The notes below the pieces were generated by a model, which had not been told where the DNA came from, did no database searches, and was given only the letters and a program-made list of their open reading frames with translations. From the NCBI GenBank assembly GCA_030267965.1, contig BRYA01000092.1:8537-72536 (forward strand): a DNA stretch of 64,000 nucleotides, read 5' to 3'. Source of the DNA: Triparma columacea. Taxonomy: Eukaryota; Sar; Bolidophyceae; Parmales; Triparmaceae. Shown piece after piece: positions 10,438 through 22,225 of this stretch. The position numbers were made by a program, and so were the translations under genes. How positions within the stretch are numbered: position 1 is the stretch's first letter; every line of letters starts with the position of its first letter.

Positions 10438-12975
10438 TCACGCCATAACCTCCCTGTTCTCCTGCTCCTCCACGCTCGGTGCCAGGTACGTGTCCATTGG
10501 TAGTTCCATTGCCTTCTTGTGGAACTCCAGTTTCATCTCCCCCGCGACTCCTTCCTCGTCTGATGAATGGGTCAGGGTAACGTTACCGTTGTTGGCTAGC
10601 ATGAGGGAGGCGAGGAACATGCGGCAGACCTCGTACTGCTCGGAGGAGTTGGTGAGGCTGTGGAAGTCGACTACGTTGATGTTGTCGAACTGCGCGTGTG
10701 GTGGGGGGTATGGGTGTGGTTGTTTGTGGAATTAGTTGTCTCCTTTTTCTCTCTTAGGTATTCCTCCCACTCCCACTCCCCTTTCACTTACCTTCTTCCC
10801 GCTCGTTTCTCTCTCCTTGATCTGTCTCTGTATGTTGTCCAGCATGTTCTCCCCCGTCTTGTGGATGTCGAATTCCTCCCTCTCCTCCTCGTTCTTTAGC
10901 GTCGGCCCGAGCTTGAAGCTCCAGTCCGCCACCCTCTTCGTGAGCTGGCTCTCCGCCGCGTATCTCTCGGCCCCCGCCGCGAACGTCCGGAGGTGGGCCT
11001 TGCAAAGCTGCTCGAAGCGCTCCTCGAACCGGGTCTCGTCCATGGGGTTGCTGCCGTACCTCTTGTCCTCCTCCTCGTTCTTGACCCTGCTCGTCCCGAA
11101 CATGTCCTCGAACTGGTCCGTGTCGACGTTCTGCGGTCCCTTTTGGGCCATCGCCCCTTCCCCGTCGTCGTCGTTCATCCCGAAGGCAAAGTCATCATCC
11201 TCGTTGTTCATTTTGAACTGGTTGTCCTCCTCCTCATCCTCAAATTCCTTGGTGTCCTTCCTCTTGCCCTTCCCGTACCAGTTCCCTCCCCTGTTCTTTC
11301 TCTTCTTCGCCGCCTTCCTCTTCTTGATCCCCTCCGCGACATAAGCGAACTCCTTCCCGTAGGCCAGCCCCCTGAGCTTCAGCTGGTCGTCCTCCACCAC
11401 GAATGAGCTCTTGTCGACGCTGGCGCTTGTGTTCAGACTCACACTGTTATCGATCGACTCCTCCTCTCCGTCTTCCGTGAGCCCGGGGGGCAGGGTGAAG
11501 GTCTTCCCCATTTTAATGGGCCTGCGAGGGGAGGAGGAGGAGCGGAGCAAATCAACGAAGAGGGTTAGGACGAAGGGGTAGGAGGAAGGGGCTCGAATGG
11601 AGGCACTCATACTGCATGACCGCCCTTTGTCCTTACCTGTTCTTGCTACCCTTCGCCGAGTGAGGATCGACGAACGCCCAGAGGTCTTCCATATCAGGCG
11701 CCACGCTGTAGTCGACTTGTTTCATGGTTCCGTCAGAGATTGCGCTCGTGCTGCCGTCGACGTAGGCCAGGGAGTCGTTGACTCCCGTCATGTTGCTCTT
11801 GTCCCTGTCCCCCCCCTCCCCCATTCCGAACCCGTCGTCGTCCCCCATGTCGAACCCGTCCTCAAGGTCGTCCTCGTTACCAACGTCGTACATGTCGTCC
11901 CCGTCGTCCCCGGTGATGAACGCGTTGCTACCAGGGAGGAGCAGCGCGCCGGACCTGTCGACGTCACTGGACATTAGGCGGAGCCCGCTAGCACCAATGT
12001 CTGCCACGAGGCTAGCGTTGAGGGCCTGGGAGCCCTTGGAGATGGCAGAGGCATTGGAGAGCCTCCTGTTGGACATGCCGGAGGTCCTGCGGTTGGAGCG
12101 GCGGGCGCCGCGACCGAACTCGACGTCGTCGTGGTCCCAGTCAGTTATGGCGTCGACATCCTCGTCCTGAAGGTTGATGGACTTGGAGTTTCCCTCAGTG
12201 ATAGCATCGTCAAGCAGCAGGAAGTTGAGCTGTGGGGAGTAGTAGGCGAAGCGAGGACGCGCAGGAGAAGGCGCGGAATGAGTTTGCAAGTGTTGGTCGG
12301 ATGGGGGAGCGCAAGGGGATTGTTAGACGTCATGTATGCATGGCGCTCCTTTGTTTTTGTCTTTGTCCTTGTTTTTAACCTTGGCTTATTTCTCTTGCCC
12401 CCCTCCCCCCCCCTCCTTCCCTCCTCACCTCGACGTCGAATCCTAGCTCCTCATCGTCCAATCCTTCCTCTCCCTTTTTCTCCTCCCCCTTCTTTTTGTC
12501 TGTGAGGGCCTCGAGAGTCTTGTAAACCAGTGTGTAGAGGTACTCTACCTTTCTGGCGTACACAGCACTGGTCCCTTGGATGAGAAGGGCAGCTTCGGCA
12601 AAGTTTAGCTTGGATGCTCCTCCATCAAGGGTGATGGTGATTGTATCGAGGTCATCAAGGTAGTCTTCGAGACTTTGAAGGGATTGTTTGGAGATTAATT
12701 TGAAATTAGAGGGATATGAGACGATTATTAGCGTATGTGTGGGTCAGAGAAGTAACGTTGAGCACAAATAGTAGTAACCCTAACGAATAAAGACGTAAAA
12801 AGGCCTCAATCTTTGACCAACTGCCCCTCGACATTCGAACTCCAATCCTCCATTTATCACTCCAAAAACACTCAAAAAACACTTACCAGCTTGCAATATC
12901 GATATCCCAGTTTCGACTGAGGTCACGAATGGGCTTGAGGAACTCATGAGAGACGCTATTTACTGCATTGGCCAT
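10438..12975 (-). CDS. NCAPH2: Condensin-2 complex subunit H2 (kleisin), 635 aa
   Basis: Exons: 12975-12887, 12672-12429, 12229-11637, 11521-10792, 10689-10438. All phases close, giving 635 codons plus stop. The N-terminus (EFLKPIRDLSRNWDIDIASW, then FAEAALLIQGTSAVYARKVE with YLYTLVY) is the classic CAP-H2 kleisin head that binds the SMC2 neck. The middle is acidic and low-complexity, with an LWAFVDPH segment. The C-terminus (YEVCRMFLASLMLANNGNV) resembles the winged-helix kleisin end. The protein would bridge SMC2/SMC4 and the HEAT subunits of condensin II in chromosome compaction. It is divergently transcribed from the membrane-protein gene at 13064, with only 88 bp between start codons. 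Confidence 0.93.
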
Positions 12976-13063
12976 ATTCACTAAAAGCTTTGATTTCACT
13001 CTACAGTCAAGTCCAAGCAAGCATAATTATATAAAAACAAATTTCCTAACCACCAAACCCCCC
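12976..13063. promoter_or_regulatory. Putative bidirectional promoter
   Basis: Only 88 bp separate the start codons of the condensin H2 gene (-) and the four-helix membrane protein gene (+). Any proximal promoter must therefore be shared or overlap the coding ends. An AT-rich patch (AATTATATAAAAAC, 13024-13037) is the only TATA-like element and sits about 30 bp before the plus-strand ATG. Confidence 0.45.
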
Positions 13064-14181
13064 ATGCAGTCGTCCCCCTCAGACATGAAGGCCGTGCCTC
13101 TATCTGACGACGACATCGTCGTCGTTTCCACCCCTCCCCTCCCCCCAACCTCCCCCCCCCCCTCCGTCCCCAATACTCCAGGCCTTGGCCCACAGCCGGA
13201 CTCGAGGGAGTACATCCAGGCCCTGCTAACGCTGGGGAGGGCGGACGCGCTCATTCAGAAGATGCAGATGGAGTGGAACTGGCTGGTCATGGCAGAAATG
13301 AGGTGGGTTCAAGAAAAGGTTCTGGATTTTTATTCTCATGGCGTTCTCGACCACTTCACTAACCCTCCCTCCTTCCCTTCCAGCGTTTGCGCGATATTCT
13401 TCCTAGTGTTCATCTCTTCCCCCTCTGCCTACATTTCCTATCTCTTCCATGTCCCTCACATAGTAAGAGCAATCCTGGGTTACAAGATCTCCCTCTTCCT
13501 GTTCCCCGACCTACTCTCCCGCATGGACCAGACCGTCCTACTCTCGGCGACCATGAGCTTTGGGGAGTTCCTCAAGAAGGCTGTTGCGGAGTTCAAGGAC
13601 GAGGTGAGAATAGGACAATTGGACAATTAACGCAATCGTTCTAACATACGAAACCATCCTCTCCCCCCAAAAATCTGCAGCAAATAAGCCACTACGACGC
13701 CCAGTACCACACCTCCTCCACCTTCTCCCGGCGCAATAAGCTGGTCCTGTGGGTGGCCTTCTCAGGTTTCTGCATCTTCTTTGACGTCTGCGCTCTCCTG
13801 ACCAACATGTTCATCGTCTACACATCCTACGACGTAATCTGTCTAATAATGGCCGTCGCTTTCTTCCTTCTCGACCTTAAGATAGTAATGCTTCTCCAGC
13901 AGCCGAGCCTATACTCGAGCGGGGAGAAGGTTTTCACGCTGGCGTCATTGAAGGACTCGATATTCGGCCAGAATGGTCTCTTTGAAAGCGACTCCACAAC
14001 GGCTGGAAACATGGGGTCGCCGCAGGTAGGATTCGACGACGTCGAAAGGGGGGGGAAAAGGGGAGGAGGAGGAGGGTACAACATGGAGCCGGTTAACCTG
14101 AATAGGAACATTATGGAAACGGGGAATATGGGGATTATGGACACGAGGAGCAACTTCCCACTGGAGAGACCGAGCAGCTAA
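13064..14181 (+). CDS. Polytopic membrane protein of unknown function (319 aa)
   Basis: Exons: 13064-13302 (donor GTGGGT), 13384-13603 and 13681-14181; phases 2 and 0 close in frame. I chose ATG 13064. The upstream in-frame ATG at 12968 would run into the opposite-strand condensin coding sequence. The N-terminus is cytosol-like and Pro/Asp-rich. About four hydrophobic segments follow: VCAIFFLVFISS onward, YKISLFLFPDLL, WVAFSGFCIFFDVCALL and VICLIMAVAFFLL. The tail is Gly- and Asn-rich. I do not recognise a family or catalytic motif. The convergent lipase gene ends 54 bp downstream. Confidence 0.75.
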
Positions 14182-14235
14182 ATAAGGAAAGGGCGGAATG
14201 AAAATTTGCAAGGCAAAAACAAACACTTTTTAGTC

Positions 14236-15780
14236 CTACCGCTCTTTTGTAACGTCGCAGGGGGACAACCTTTTCAACAGGTCCTCGTATAGGAAAGGCA
14301 CGTGTTTCGGTATATCTAGCATATTATACTGCGGGTCCAGATGTTGGTGTTGTTGTTGGTGGTGTGCGGTTAGTATTCCTAATAACAAACCTCCCCCCCA
14401 CCCCTTCGTTCTCACCTGAAGAACCATCTCCTTCCATCTCTCCTGTCCAACCTTCCACATCTCCACCCTCCCCCCTTCCATCTCCCTAATTTCGTAGACC
14501 CTCCCCGGTGGGTAGTACTTCTCGCTGTTCATAACCTCTCTAATTTCCTTAATAACCCTCTCTGTAACATGATTCCCACCCTTCCCACCCCTACTAATCG
14601 CCTCGATAACCTCTTCCCTAACCTCCCTCCTCTCCGCCAGCCATGTTAACCCCTTAACAACATCCTCCAAATGTCCCACGCTCATAGTAGCGAAAGGGTC
14701 CCCTGTGTTAACCACGCTTACAACATTCTCGCTTGTAGTAGGCATGCAGGAGAGAGGAGCTATGCAAGGGACACCGTATGCGAACACGAGGAGAGAAGGG
14801 AAAGTGGAAGACCAGAGGGAACCGAGGATTGAGGCGACACCGGCACCGAGACTATGACCGGTTATTACCAAGGTGTAATCTGTGTGAACGGCTAGTAAAG
14901 CTGAGATCCTGGGGAGGTGGGTTTTGGGGGGGGGGTTGTTTTTAGAAAATATGAGGTGGTTGGAGGTTTTGGTTTTACTCTCCCCTCTCTCACCCCCCCC
15001 AAACCCCCCCCTTCCCTCTTACCTCCTTCTTGCTTGAATCGATATACTTTTCGCCCCCTCAAGCATACCTCCATGAGCTAGATATTTCCCTCCCATCCCG
15101 AACCACTCCTTAATCCCCCCCTTCTCTTCCTTTTCAAATCCCTCCAATTCAACATCAAGGTCAGTAAAACAGTCCTCCAAACTAAGCGTCCCCCTGATAG
15201 TTAAAACGATAGTTTTCCTCTCTCTATCCTTCGCAATAAAGTACATCGGACTACCTTTCTTCGCTTTGCTAGATACATACACGACGTCGACGGTAGATTT
15301 AAAAGCCCTCAGGGACGCGGGGATGGCGGTTACGTCGGAACGGTGGAGACGGAAACGGGAGAACAGACGACCTTTCCATCCGTAAGCTGCGTTCGCGTAT
15401 ACGCCGTAGTGGACCATGTCGCGAAGAAGGTTGGGGGGGGGGGGGGAGGGGGAAGGGGGGGGAGGGGGAGGGTGGAGGGATTGGAGCGTCGAGAGGACAC
15501 GGATTGATGATAAGAGGGATTCGGGGGAGTGGGAGTTTAGGAGAGGGCCGAGGTTTATCCTGTCGTCTAATTTTGAGAGGGTCGAGGTTACCTCGTTCAG
15601 GGCGGAAGCTGTGCTGGGGGAGAGGAGAAGCTTGGAGAGGGTGTGGATTAACTTTCCAGATGGATCGAGGCGCTTGGTTGCGGATGTGGTATGGAGGAAG
15701 AGGGTGGTGGTGATGTTCTCTAGCTTGGTGAGGGTGTTGTTTGCCCAGTGGAGGGTTTTGGGGTTGTTTTTGGACGACAT
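14236..15780 (-). CDS. Class 3 lipase, diacylglycerol lipase-like (447 aa)
   Basis: Exons: 15780-15023, 14908-14416 and 14328-14236; phases 2 and 0 close. The alpha/beta-hydrolase core is clear. The strand and oxyanion segment TIVLTIRGTLSLEDCFTDLD is followed by the nucleophile elbow GHSLGAG with Ser about 272. The acid is probably Asp about 323 in VVNTGDPF, and the His about 426 in DIPKHVPF of the last exon. This arrangement is typical of sn-1 diacylglycerol lipases, which release fatty acid from diacylglycerol. No transmembrane bundle like that of animal DAGLs is seen. The first 110 residues are Ser/Pro-rich, and a G/C homopolymer in the DNA encodes a poly-Pro stretch. Exact substrate unknown. 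Confidence 0.88.
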
Positions 15781-16063
15781 TTTTGGAAGGAGTTTTCTGA
15801 GTTGGGGGGAGAGGTGGGGGTGGGGGGGAGGAGGGGAGTTGAAGGGAGTGAGTGAGGGTTGAGGGGTTTGGTTCAGTGCTTCTTAAGGTGTATATGATAG
15901 GCATTGACGTCATGGGTTTCTCATTGATTGTAGCTGTGTTGTTTTCTTTTTTGATTGCTCTCAACATGCCTTGCTTTCCTCTTCTTTTGTTGTTGTTGTT
16001 CTTTCTCCTTCTTTCTCCCCAACCTCTTCCCTCCTCCTGTAACCCTAACCCTACGTATATCTC

Positions 16064-16411
16064 TCACCTCCATGCATTAAATGTAGAGCTAATGATCTTT
16101 GGTCCAATTTTGTCTGGTAAAGACCCTATGTTTTGGCCTATATTTGATGTAAGTGTTTCATGAGGAGTTATGATTGTTGTATTTGTTGCATTAATACATA
16201 TATCATTTACGTCATACAGTTTTTGTCCTTTATACAGAGATGGAGAAGAAGATCCTCCCACCAAGCCTATCGAGCTTGTTATTAAAACTGGCACTATTAC
16301 ACGTCTAAACACATTTATAACACCAACAACACGTAAATTACTACACTCCCATACACATAACAAACTATTACACCATAATACGACATATAGGACCAAAATG
16401 CCCAGATTCAT
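16064..16411 (-). CDS. Small membrane or secreted protein (115 aa)
   Basis: A single uninterrupted frame begins MNLGILVLYVVLWCNSLLCV, a signal peptide or anchor. A second hydrophobic stretch (VFRRVIVPVLITSSIGLVGG) and a polar tail with NATNTT-type glycosylation sequons follow. The region is more AT-rich than neighbouring genes. A canonical TATA element lies about 60 bp upstream. I recognise no family. The gene could be lineage-specific, or could have further exons that I cannot define. Confidence 0.5.
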   Translation of the reverse strand: MNLGILVLYVVLWCNSLLCVWECSNLRVVGVINVFRRVIVPVLITSSIGLVGGSSSPSLYKGQKLYDVNDICINATNTTIITPHETLTSNIGQNIGSLPDKIGPKIISSTFNAWR

Positions 16412-16470
16412 GACCAGCAAAATATATTGTGCCAAATTGGAAGGAACTGTATTATAACCTGTATTTTTAC

Positions 16471-16479
16471 CTTTATATA
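16471..16479 (-). promoter_or_regulatory. TATA box candidate for the 16064-16411 gene
   Basis: TATATAAAG on the minus strand lies 60 bp before the ATG at 16411. That distance suits a core promoter with a short leader of about 30 nt. It is the clearest TATA box noticed in the window. Confidence 0.5.
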
Positions 16480-16631
16480 CTCTTTACAACCGACCTAACT
16501 CTTCACAATACAAACACAACGATACTACTACCTACATCATATCCAAACATATTGTATATTGCTTTAAATTTGGTCCAAATCCCTAACTTGCTATCAGTGC
16601 TCCCACTTCTACCACTTCCATCCTCCCCGAG

Positions 16632-17423
16632 ATGCCCAGCTCAGCAGTGTACTCTGGCGTAGAGATCTTCAGGGACAACGATGAACTCACAGAGGTGACT
16701 TTTGCAAAGGGAGTGACGAGGATTGGCTATAACGCCTTCAGGGGATGCTCCTCCCTCGCAGCCATCACAATCCCGGACTCTGTGACAACGATTGGCAATA
16801 ACGCCTTCTTTCAATGCTCCTCCCTCGCAGCCATCACAATCCCGGACGGAGTGACGATGATTGGCATTTATGCCTTCTACGGATGCTCCTCCCTCACGGC
16901 CATCACCATCCCAGACGGAGTGACGACGATTAGTCCACGCGCCTTCAACGGATGCTCTTCCCTCGCAGCCATCACCATCCCGGACGGTGTGACGAAGATT
17001 TGCGATGGCGCCTTCTACGGATGCTCGTCCCTTGCAGCCATCACAATCCCGGACTCAGTGACTACGATTGGCTATGAAGCCTTCTACGGATGCACCGCCC
17101 TGACGAGACTCAGTTTATCTCCTGCCGTCTCCATCGGCGAAGACTGCTTCTGGAACTGCACTGCCCTAATCTCTGCCGCTGCCGATCAAAATATGGCTAC
17201 TGTCAAGGACCTCCTCAATTCTAGGTGGCACCGCATCCTTGCACGCGTCACCGTTCTGTCCTGCCTCAAGAAACTCTTGGAGGACCAGCCCAGGAGATCG
17301 GATAGGCTGAAGCGCAAGCGCCTTGGCGGAGATGAAGTGGTCGCGCTTCAGGGAACTGTGTCAACTGCGGCATGCAAGAGGCTCCCGAAGGTTATGTGGA
17401 GAGTTATTCTGGAATTTCTGTAA
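16632..17423 (+). CDS. BspA-type leucine-rich repeat protein (263 aa)
   Basis: A single exon encodes six near-identical 23-residue LRR_5 units of the pattern LAAITIPDGVT.IG..AFYGC followed by SS, bounded by a diverged cap on each side. BspA-like repeats form a curved solenoid used in protein or surface binding; they are common in bacteria and expanded in some protists. There is no signal peptide or membrane segment, so an intracellular role is likely. The C-terminus (residues about 200-263) is basic and ends in a helix WRVILEFL that faintly recalls an F-box, but this is weak. A large lineage-specific family with concerted repeat evolution is the most probable background. Confidence 0.88.
   Translation: MPSSAVYSGVEIFRDNDELTEVTFAKGVTRIGYNAFRGCSSLAAITIPDSVTTIGNNAFFQCSSLAAITIPDGVTMIGIYAFYGCSSLTAITIPDGVTTISPRAFNGCSSLAAITIPDGVTKICDGAFYGCSSLAAITIPDSVTTIGYEAFYGCTALTRLSLSPAVSIGEDCFWNCTALISAAADQNMATVKDLLNSRWHRILARVTVLSCLKKLLEDQPRRSDRLKRKRLGGDEVVALQGTVSTAACKRLPKVMWRVILEFL
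16695..17110 (+). repeat. 69-bp tandem repeat array coding LRR_5 units
   Basis: Six in-frame 69-bp units share blocks such as GCCATCACAATCCCGGAC and GGATGCTCCTCCCTC with few differences. Nucleotide identity extends to third codon positions, which suggests recent unit duplication or gene conversion within the LRR gene. Confidence 0.85.
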
Positions 17424-17588
17424 CTCTAAAGTCACTGTTGAACGAACATGCAGAAGGGTCCCCAAAATATGTACGAACAACGTTGTCATTTTCCGTTTAC
17501 GAACAAACATTTTCTTTCTTTGAGGCTCCCAGATGAAGTAGAGGTGTAGTAAAAACTCAGTCCATATCATTTCCCTAATAACCCTTAC

Positions 17589-19494
17589 TTACACACTATT
17601 ATTAACCCCACCCGTCATATTAGTACTTCCACCCCTCTCTGCTTTTCTCTTTACCCTCCTTCCCTTAAAGTCTTTCACAAGGTACGTAACCGATCTCGCC
17701 CACCACCTTTTCCTCAAATCGTCCCCCTCATGTACCTCCCTCCCGCACCCGAGTCTGCATCCGTCTCGCGCCAAGAAACTTCCGCAGGCAGAGAAGCAGC
17801 TCTTGGTGGGGCCAATGCAACCGGCGCTCTCGTCAACGTCAAGGTAAAGGTCAGTGTAAGCGTTCACGGCGCGCTTGCAAATATCTACCTTCCTGTAGTT
17901 ATTCAAGAAGTCGGAGTAGCTCATGTAGAAGATGCCGTCGTCCGCGAATGTCGGGTTCAGCTTCTTCTTGACCTCAGGGTACTTGTCCCAGTTCTCGTGC
18001 TCGTCAGACCACGGCCCTTTCCACTCGAAGCTGAAAGCGAGAGGCGAAGGCGACGAGGGCGGGGGGGGGGGGGATTGTTAACCACGGCGCACTTGCTGGG
18101 GGGGGCGAATAAGATCCCGTCCCCTCCGTCACCATGTATCCTTCACCATTCCCTCACCTTCCCCATGGGTTCCTTAGCCTCACAAGTCTATGTTCCCCAA
18201 CCTCGTATGCGCCTATAAGCGTGTAAGCGTGTCCTTGAACAATCCCGTTCTCCGAATCCTCAACAGTGTCCTTCCCTCTCCCAGTCCCGCACGTCATAAC
18301 GTAATCCGCACCGTCGCTCTCTACGAGGATCTCGAACATGTCCTTCGCTGGTACCTTTACGGAAGAGGTCCTGAAGCTTATCTTGTGTGGGTTCCTTGGC
18401 TCCTCTTTACTCGGTTGTAGGTTACATTTAGTGAAGTTGTCGTCTTTACCGAAGTTTATGTACGTATCAACCTCATAACCGGTTAAAGTTGCGAGAGCCC
18501 AGGCGCAGTGACCACCGTCGAGGTTAGAGTATGAACCGGACCATTTGGCAAGAGCCTTCTCGATTAAGAGAGGCCAGATCTCTCCTGCTTCGTCCATGCT
18601 AAGGTACATCAATCTCGGGAATCCCCCATCGCACTTGCACGGTAGTCTATCGTCAACCGTGACGTTAACGAACTTCCCCTTACCCCCGTCCTCCGTAATG
18701 TCAAAGAGACGCAACGTGTAACGGCCGAATGGGGACGTCTCCTTGGTTATGAATATACGTTGTATCAAACCGGGGTATTCAGCAAGGGCAGCTATGGCGG
18801 ATATTAACCAACAGTCACCGAGACCACCTTGACATAAGTCGCCGGCGGTTATACCGTCTGCGAATAAATATGTAGCGTCGTTACCCTTTGCTATTGATAG
18901 GTCAAACGCTCTCATCCAAGCGTAAAATTTACCCTCTGGGTGCTGGGAATTTACGGAGGATGCGGTGGCAGGGAAATCCGAGTCGATGTACCTCAAGTCT
19001 ATGCACCTACAAACCTGCAAGACGGTTAGAGTGGGGGGTTCGAGCGAAATGCGGTAAGTCACACTTATTGGCAAACAGGCCCCCCCCGTCCCCCCCCTTC
19101 CCTCCCCCTCAACAGCGCCCTCCCCCGACGCCCTTACCCCCCCCACACGTAACTATCGGGTGAAAGGTTCTGCCCTTTGAAGGATTGCTGGGACCTTACC
19201 TTGCCATCGATGAGGCGGAATATTGCTGATATTAGACGCATGATGTAGATATTAAAGCATACGAGAACTGACGTCGACGGGATAGAGGTTGGAAGAATGT
19301 TAGATAATGCGAAGGGTTCAAAAGGTCACCCTTGGAAATAACATACCGAACTTCGTGAAAGGAGCCCATAAGAACTCCACTGGGATGAGTATTACGCGGA
19401 TAAATATAAACGAGGCGTAGAAGAAATCACGAAGAAAATCTACACAATCCGCTTTCGTGACGATGGATTTCGTATTTGAGGTATTTTCAGCCAT
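17589..19494 (-). CDS. Calpain-type cysteine protease with N-terminal membrane segment (504 aa)
   Basis: Exons: 19494-19347 (donor GTATGT), 19267-19200, 19014-18158 and 18030-17589; phases 1, 0 and 2 close. The catalytic triad is visible: Cys about 140 in QGGLGDCWLIS, His about 334 in GHAYTL and Asn about 354 in RNPWG, followed by the conserved FEWKGPWSD. The protein is therefore a papain-like calpain core (CysPc), presumably Ca2+-dependent. The first two exons encode hydrophobic stretches (FFYASFIFIRVILIPVEFLW; VCFNIYIMRLISAIF) that would anchor it in a membrane. The tail has a Cys-rich patch (CFSACGSF through GCRLGCG) and a basic end, with no obvious C2-like or penta-EF-hand domain. The substrate is unknown. 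Confidence 0.9.
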
Positions 19495-19593
19495 GAACCT
19501 GTTGCCTATAAAATTGTCTTTTTTTCGGTTTTCCTTTCCTCATGTATTATAAATGAAACCCTACTGCAAATTTAGAAACAGATGTACCGAAAA

Positions 19594-22225
19594 TTAGCTG
19601 ACAGTCCTGAAAGTACCTCCGTCGTCCCTGCCCCCGCTCTCCGCCATTCCTTCCGCCCACTCCCTCCCCTCGAAATCACCCAGGACGTCGAAGCAGTTCC
19701 TCAGCCTCTCCCAACCTGCCACGCTACCGGGTCTCTCGTTCACGCTAGACATCGCCACCGCTAAAGCTACCTTATGGTGCGAGTACTTGGGGGCGATGGC
19801 GGGTAGAAGGGTGAGAAAATTGAGGGGATTCTTGTACTGTACGCCCAAGCTTGGCAATAAAAAGGATTTTTTTGGTGAATCCAATACCCTCCCCACCGTC
19901 CCCCCCCTTCTCACCTCTCTAGAGTTAATGCCGGCAGCCACAATAATGTGTTCGCTGAAGACTCTCGACTCGAACCTCGGGTTGACTAGGAAGCTTGGTT
20001 TCTCGCCCTCCCCGTCCTCCCCCATGTATACCCTCATTACTAGTTCCGCCGCCTCTGTCATGTCAAGGTCACCGCCCTCGACCTCGAACCTAAAGGCGAA
20101 TCAAAACGAAGAAATAGGACGATGTTAGAGCAACGAAACCGTCACTTAGTTCATCCCACCCCCTTGCTCTTCTCACCTTTTGATTTCATCTTTAATTTTC
20201 CCCAATCCCCCATAGTACCTCCCCCAGCCCCTCCCCCCATCCTGAAGCGCTCGTATCCCTACCTCCTTGCCCCTCCTCTCACCCAGGACGAAGCAAGCGG
20301 CCGCGGTGCCCACCTCGTAGTGGTCCATTACGGAAGGACCACAGTCAGAGTACAGCTCCTGAGATTAGCGGGGCGCACGGGGGGGGGGAAGGGGGGGGGA
20401 GTCAGAGCTGCGTTTGATTATCTTGCCTTCATTCGCCAGTGGATGCGGTTTTTCCAGGCTTTCACGTTCCGTTTCCTCTTGGTTGTCCTCTCTTCCTCAC
20501 CTCGAAAGCCTTCTCAAGTTCTCTCCACCTCTCATCTTCCCACCCTACCCCTCCCTGCATCCCCAGTCTAATAAGTCCCACCGCCGCGTTCCCCAGGTAC
20601 CACGGTGTAAGTTTCGGCGCGACTGTCTCCGGGTGTCCGTACCCCACCGCCTGCGCAAGCCAGTGTCCTCCCCTCCCCTCCATCCCTACCCCTAGTCCCG
20701 CCCCTCTAAGCACCCCCAGGAATCCCTCGTCCCACATGCGAACGGCGGAAGCCAGGCCTGAGGAATTACCGTCTTCACTGCTTGGACCCTCTCCCCCCCC
20801 CGAGCCTGAGAACCACCTGAACCCTACACCAGATTTATCTCCTTCCTCCCCTCTCCCTTCAACCTCCCCCCCATCAACTCCTCCCCCCCCCCCCCCATCC
20901 TCCTCCCCCCTCCCCCCAATCCTAGGCACGTACAAACTCTCTCCCCCAAGTCCTCTCCCCTCCGCTTTCCCCGCGCTCGCCATCCCCCCGTAAACCACAG
21001 CGTCATACCTGAAGTCCGGGTCAACATCATCCGTGTATGCGTCCCTGAACCTTAAGGCGTTGCTGACTACCTCGGAGAAACGACCTTGGGACTCGAGGAG
21101 AGTTAGGTATGATAGTAAGGGGAAGGCTAGATTCGCGTAGGGGGAACGTCTTAATGGGGTCAGGAAGGAGGTCAGGGTTGAGAGTAGTATGTCCTCGTTG
21201 TTCTGGAGGGAGTTTGGGGACTGGGTAAGGAGGGGGTAGAGGAGGGAGGAGGAGGTGGGCTTGAATTGGGGAGGGAGAGGGGTGTAGGGGAAGAGGAGGG
21301 AGGGGAGGGTGGGGAGGGGGAGGGTTGGGTGGAGGAGACAGAGGTAGGAGAGGTACAGGAGGGGGATTGGGTCGTGGGGGTAGAGGGATAGGTGGGAGGA
21401 GGTGGAGGAGACGTTGGGGGAAGGGGGGAGAGGGGGAGAGGGGGAGAGGAGGGCGGAGGTGAGGGAGGTGTAGTAGAAGTCACGGGAGTTGGAAGCTGCG
21501 ATGGAAGGGAGGTGGTAGGGAGTGGGGAGAGCGAGGGAGCGAAATGACGAGCGCAGAGGTTGCGTTAGTTCGTTTTGCATTCATTAGCTTGTCGATTGTT
21601 TGATGGATGTTTGATCCTGCTTTGCCTTTCACACACGCACAACTCACCTTCCTCGCCGTCTTGTGGTGCATTGCGGGGTTTATCAAGCAGTGCGGGGTTG
21701 TGTCTTCTAGTATAGGGTTCGCCGTCTAGTACTACGGTAAGTCTGCGATGAGCGAGTGTGACGAGTGGGCGTGATGAGTTTGTGAGTGGCAAAGCAATGT
21801 AAAGTGCAGCAGATCAGAGGCAACCCCGCCCAGGAACTGCAATCGACGCGCCAATCCCGCGTTCAGAGCCATCTGAAATAGCTCCGTCCTGTCTAAGAAT
21901 GCCCCACGCGCCTCTTAACTCACCTGTCTAACATAGCGAGAGCAGGGCTATGATCAGGGAGCTCTTTTTCAGCATCAATGACTCCTTTCCTTTCCGCTCC
22001 GCTAGGATTCTTCGGATCAATATCACTAGCATCAACACCCCATCTATTGAGGGTCATATTTAAGAGTATAAGACGTGAATTATCCTCATCAGTCTCACTC
22101 GTCGATGGGGGGGTGAGGGTTTGAGGGAGACCAAAGCAATCAAAGGAGGTAGACAATTCACGGATGTGGTAGCGATGGTAGAGGAGTCGGGTTACGCGAG
22201 AAATTGGATGTCTGAATGGCTTCAT
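19594..22225 (-). CDS. Unknown protein with mitochondrial-type leader (663 aa)
   Basis: Exons: 22225-21924, 21742-21648, 21495-20501, 20358-20177, 20089-19915 and 19836-19594. All phases close to 663 codons plus stop. The leader MKPFRHPISRVTRLLYHRYH is basic, amphipathic and lacks acids, as expected for mitochondrial import. The body is helical with a long Ser/Pro-rich and Gly-rich low-complexity section from about residue 140 to 360, then ordered helices (PWYLGNAAVGLIRLG, MDHYEVGTAAACFVLG, YSHHKVALAVAM). Helix-pair spacing is vaguely reminiscent of TPR or PPR solenoids, but I cannot assign a family. It lies head to head with the gene at 22275, which has a similar leader. Confidence 0.7.

Noticed and set aside
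12968..13063. Upstream ATG at 12968 for the polytopic membrane protein
   Set aside because: It would overlap the first codons of the condensin H2 gene on the other strand. The segment is AT-rich and untranslated-looking, and the ATG at 13064 fits better.
15299..15967. Pro/Ser-rich minus-strand frame over the lipase start
   Set aside because: It is a shadow of the lipase first exon in another frame. Its poly-Pro text comes from G/C homopolymers.
16036..16053. Two CCCTAA units resembling telomere repeat
   Set aside because: Only two copies occur in a pyrimidine-rich intergenic stretch. This is too short to be an interstitial telomere.
16695..17110. Regular repeats that could look like a CRISPR array
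   Set aside because: The 69-bp units are in frame, have no unique spacers and encode LRR_5 repeats in a eukaryotic gene.
21743..21923. An extra exon encoding TELFQMALNAGLARRLQFLGG in the unknown mitochondrial-type gene
   Set aside because: It reads like a helix, but using it needs a 35-nt upstream intron and soon meets a stop. Splicing from 21924 to 21742 closes the frame without it. It remains a possible alternative exon.
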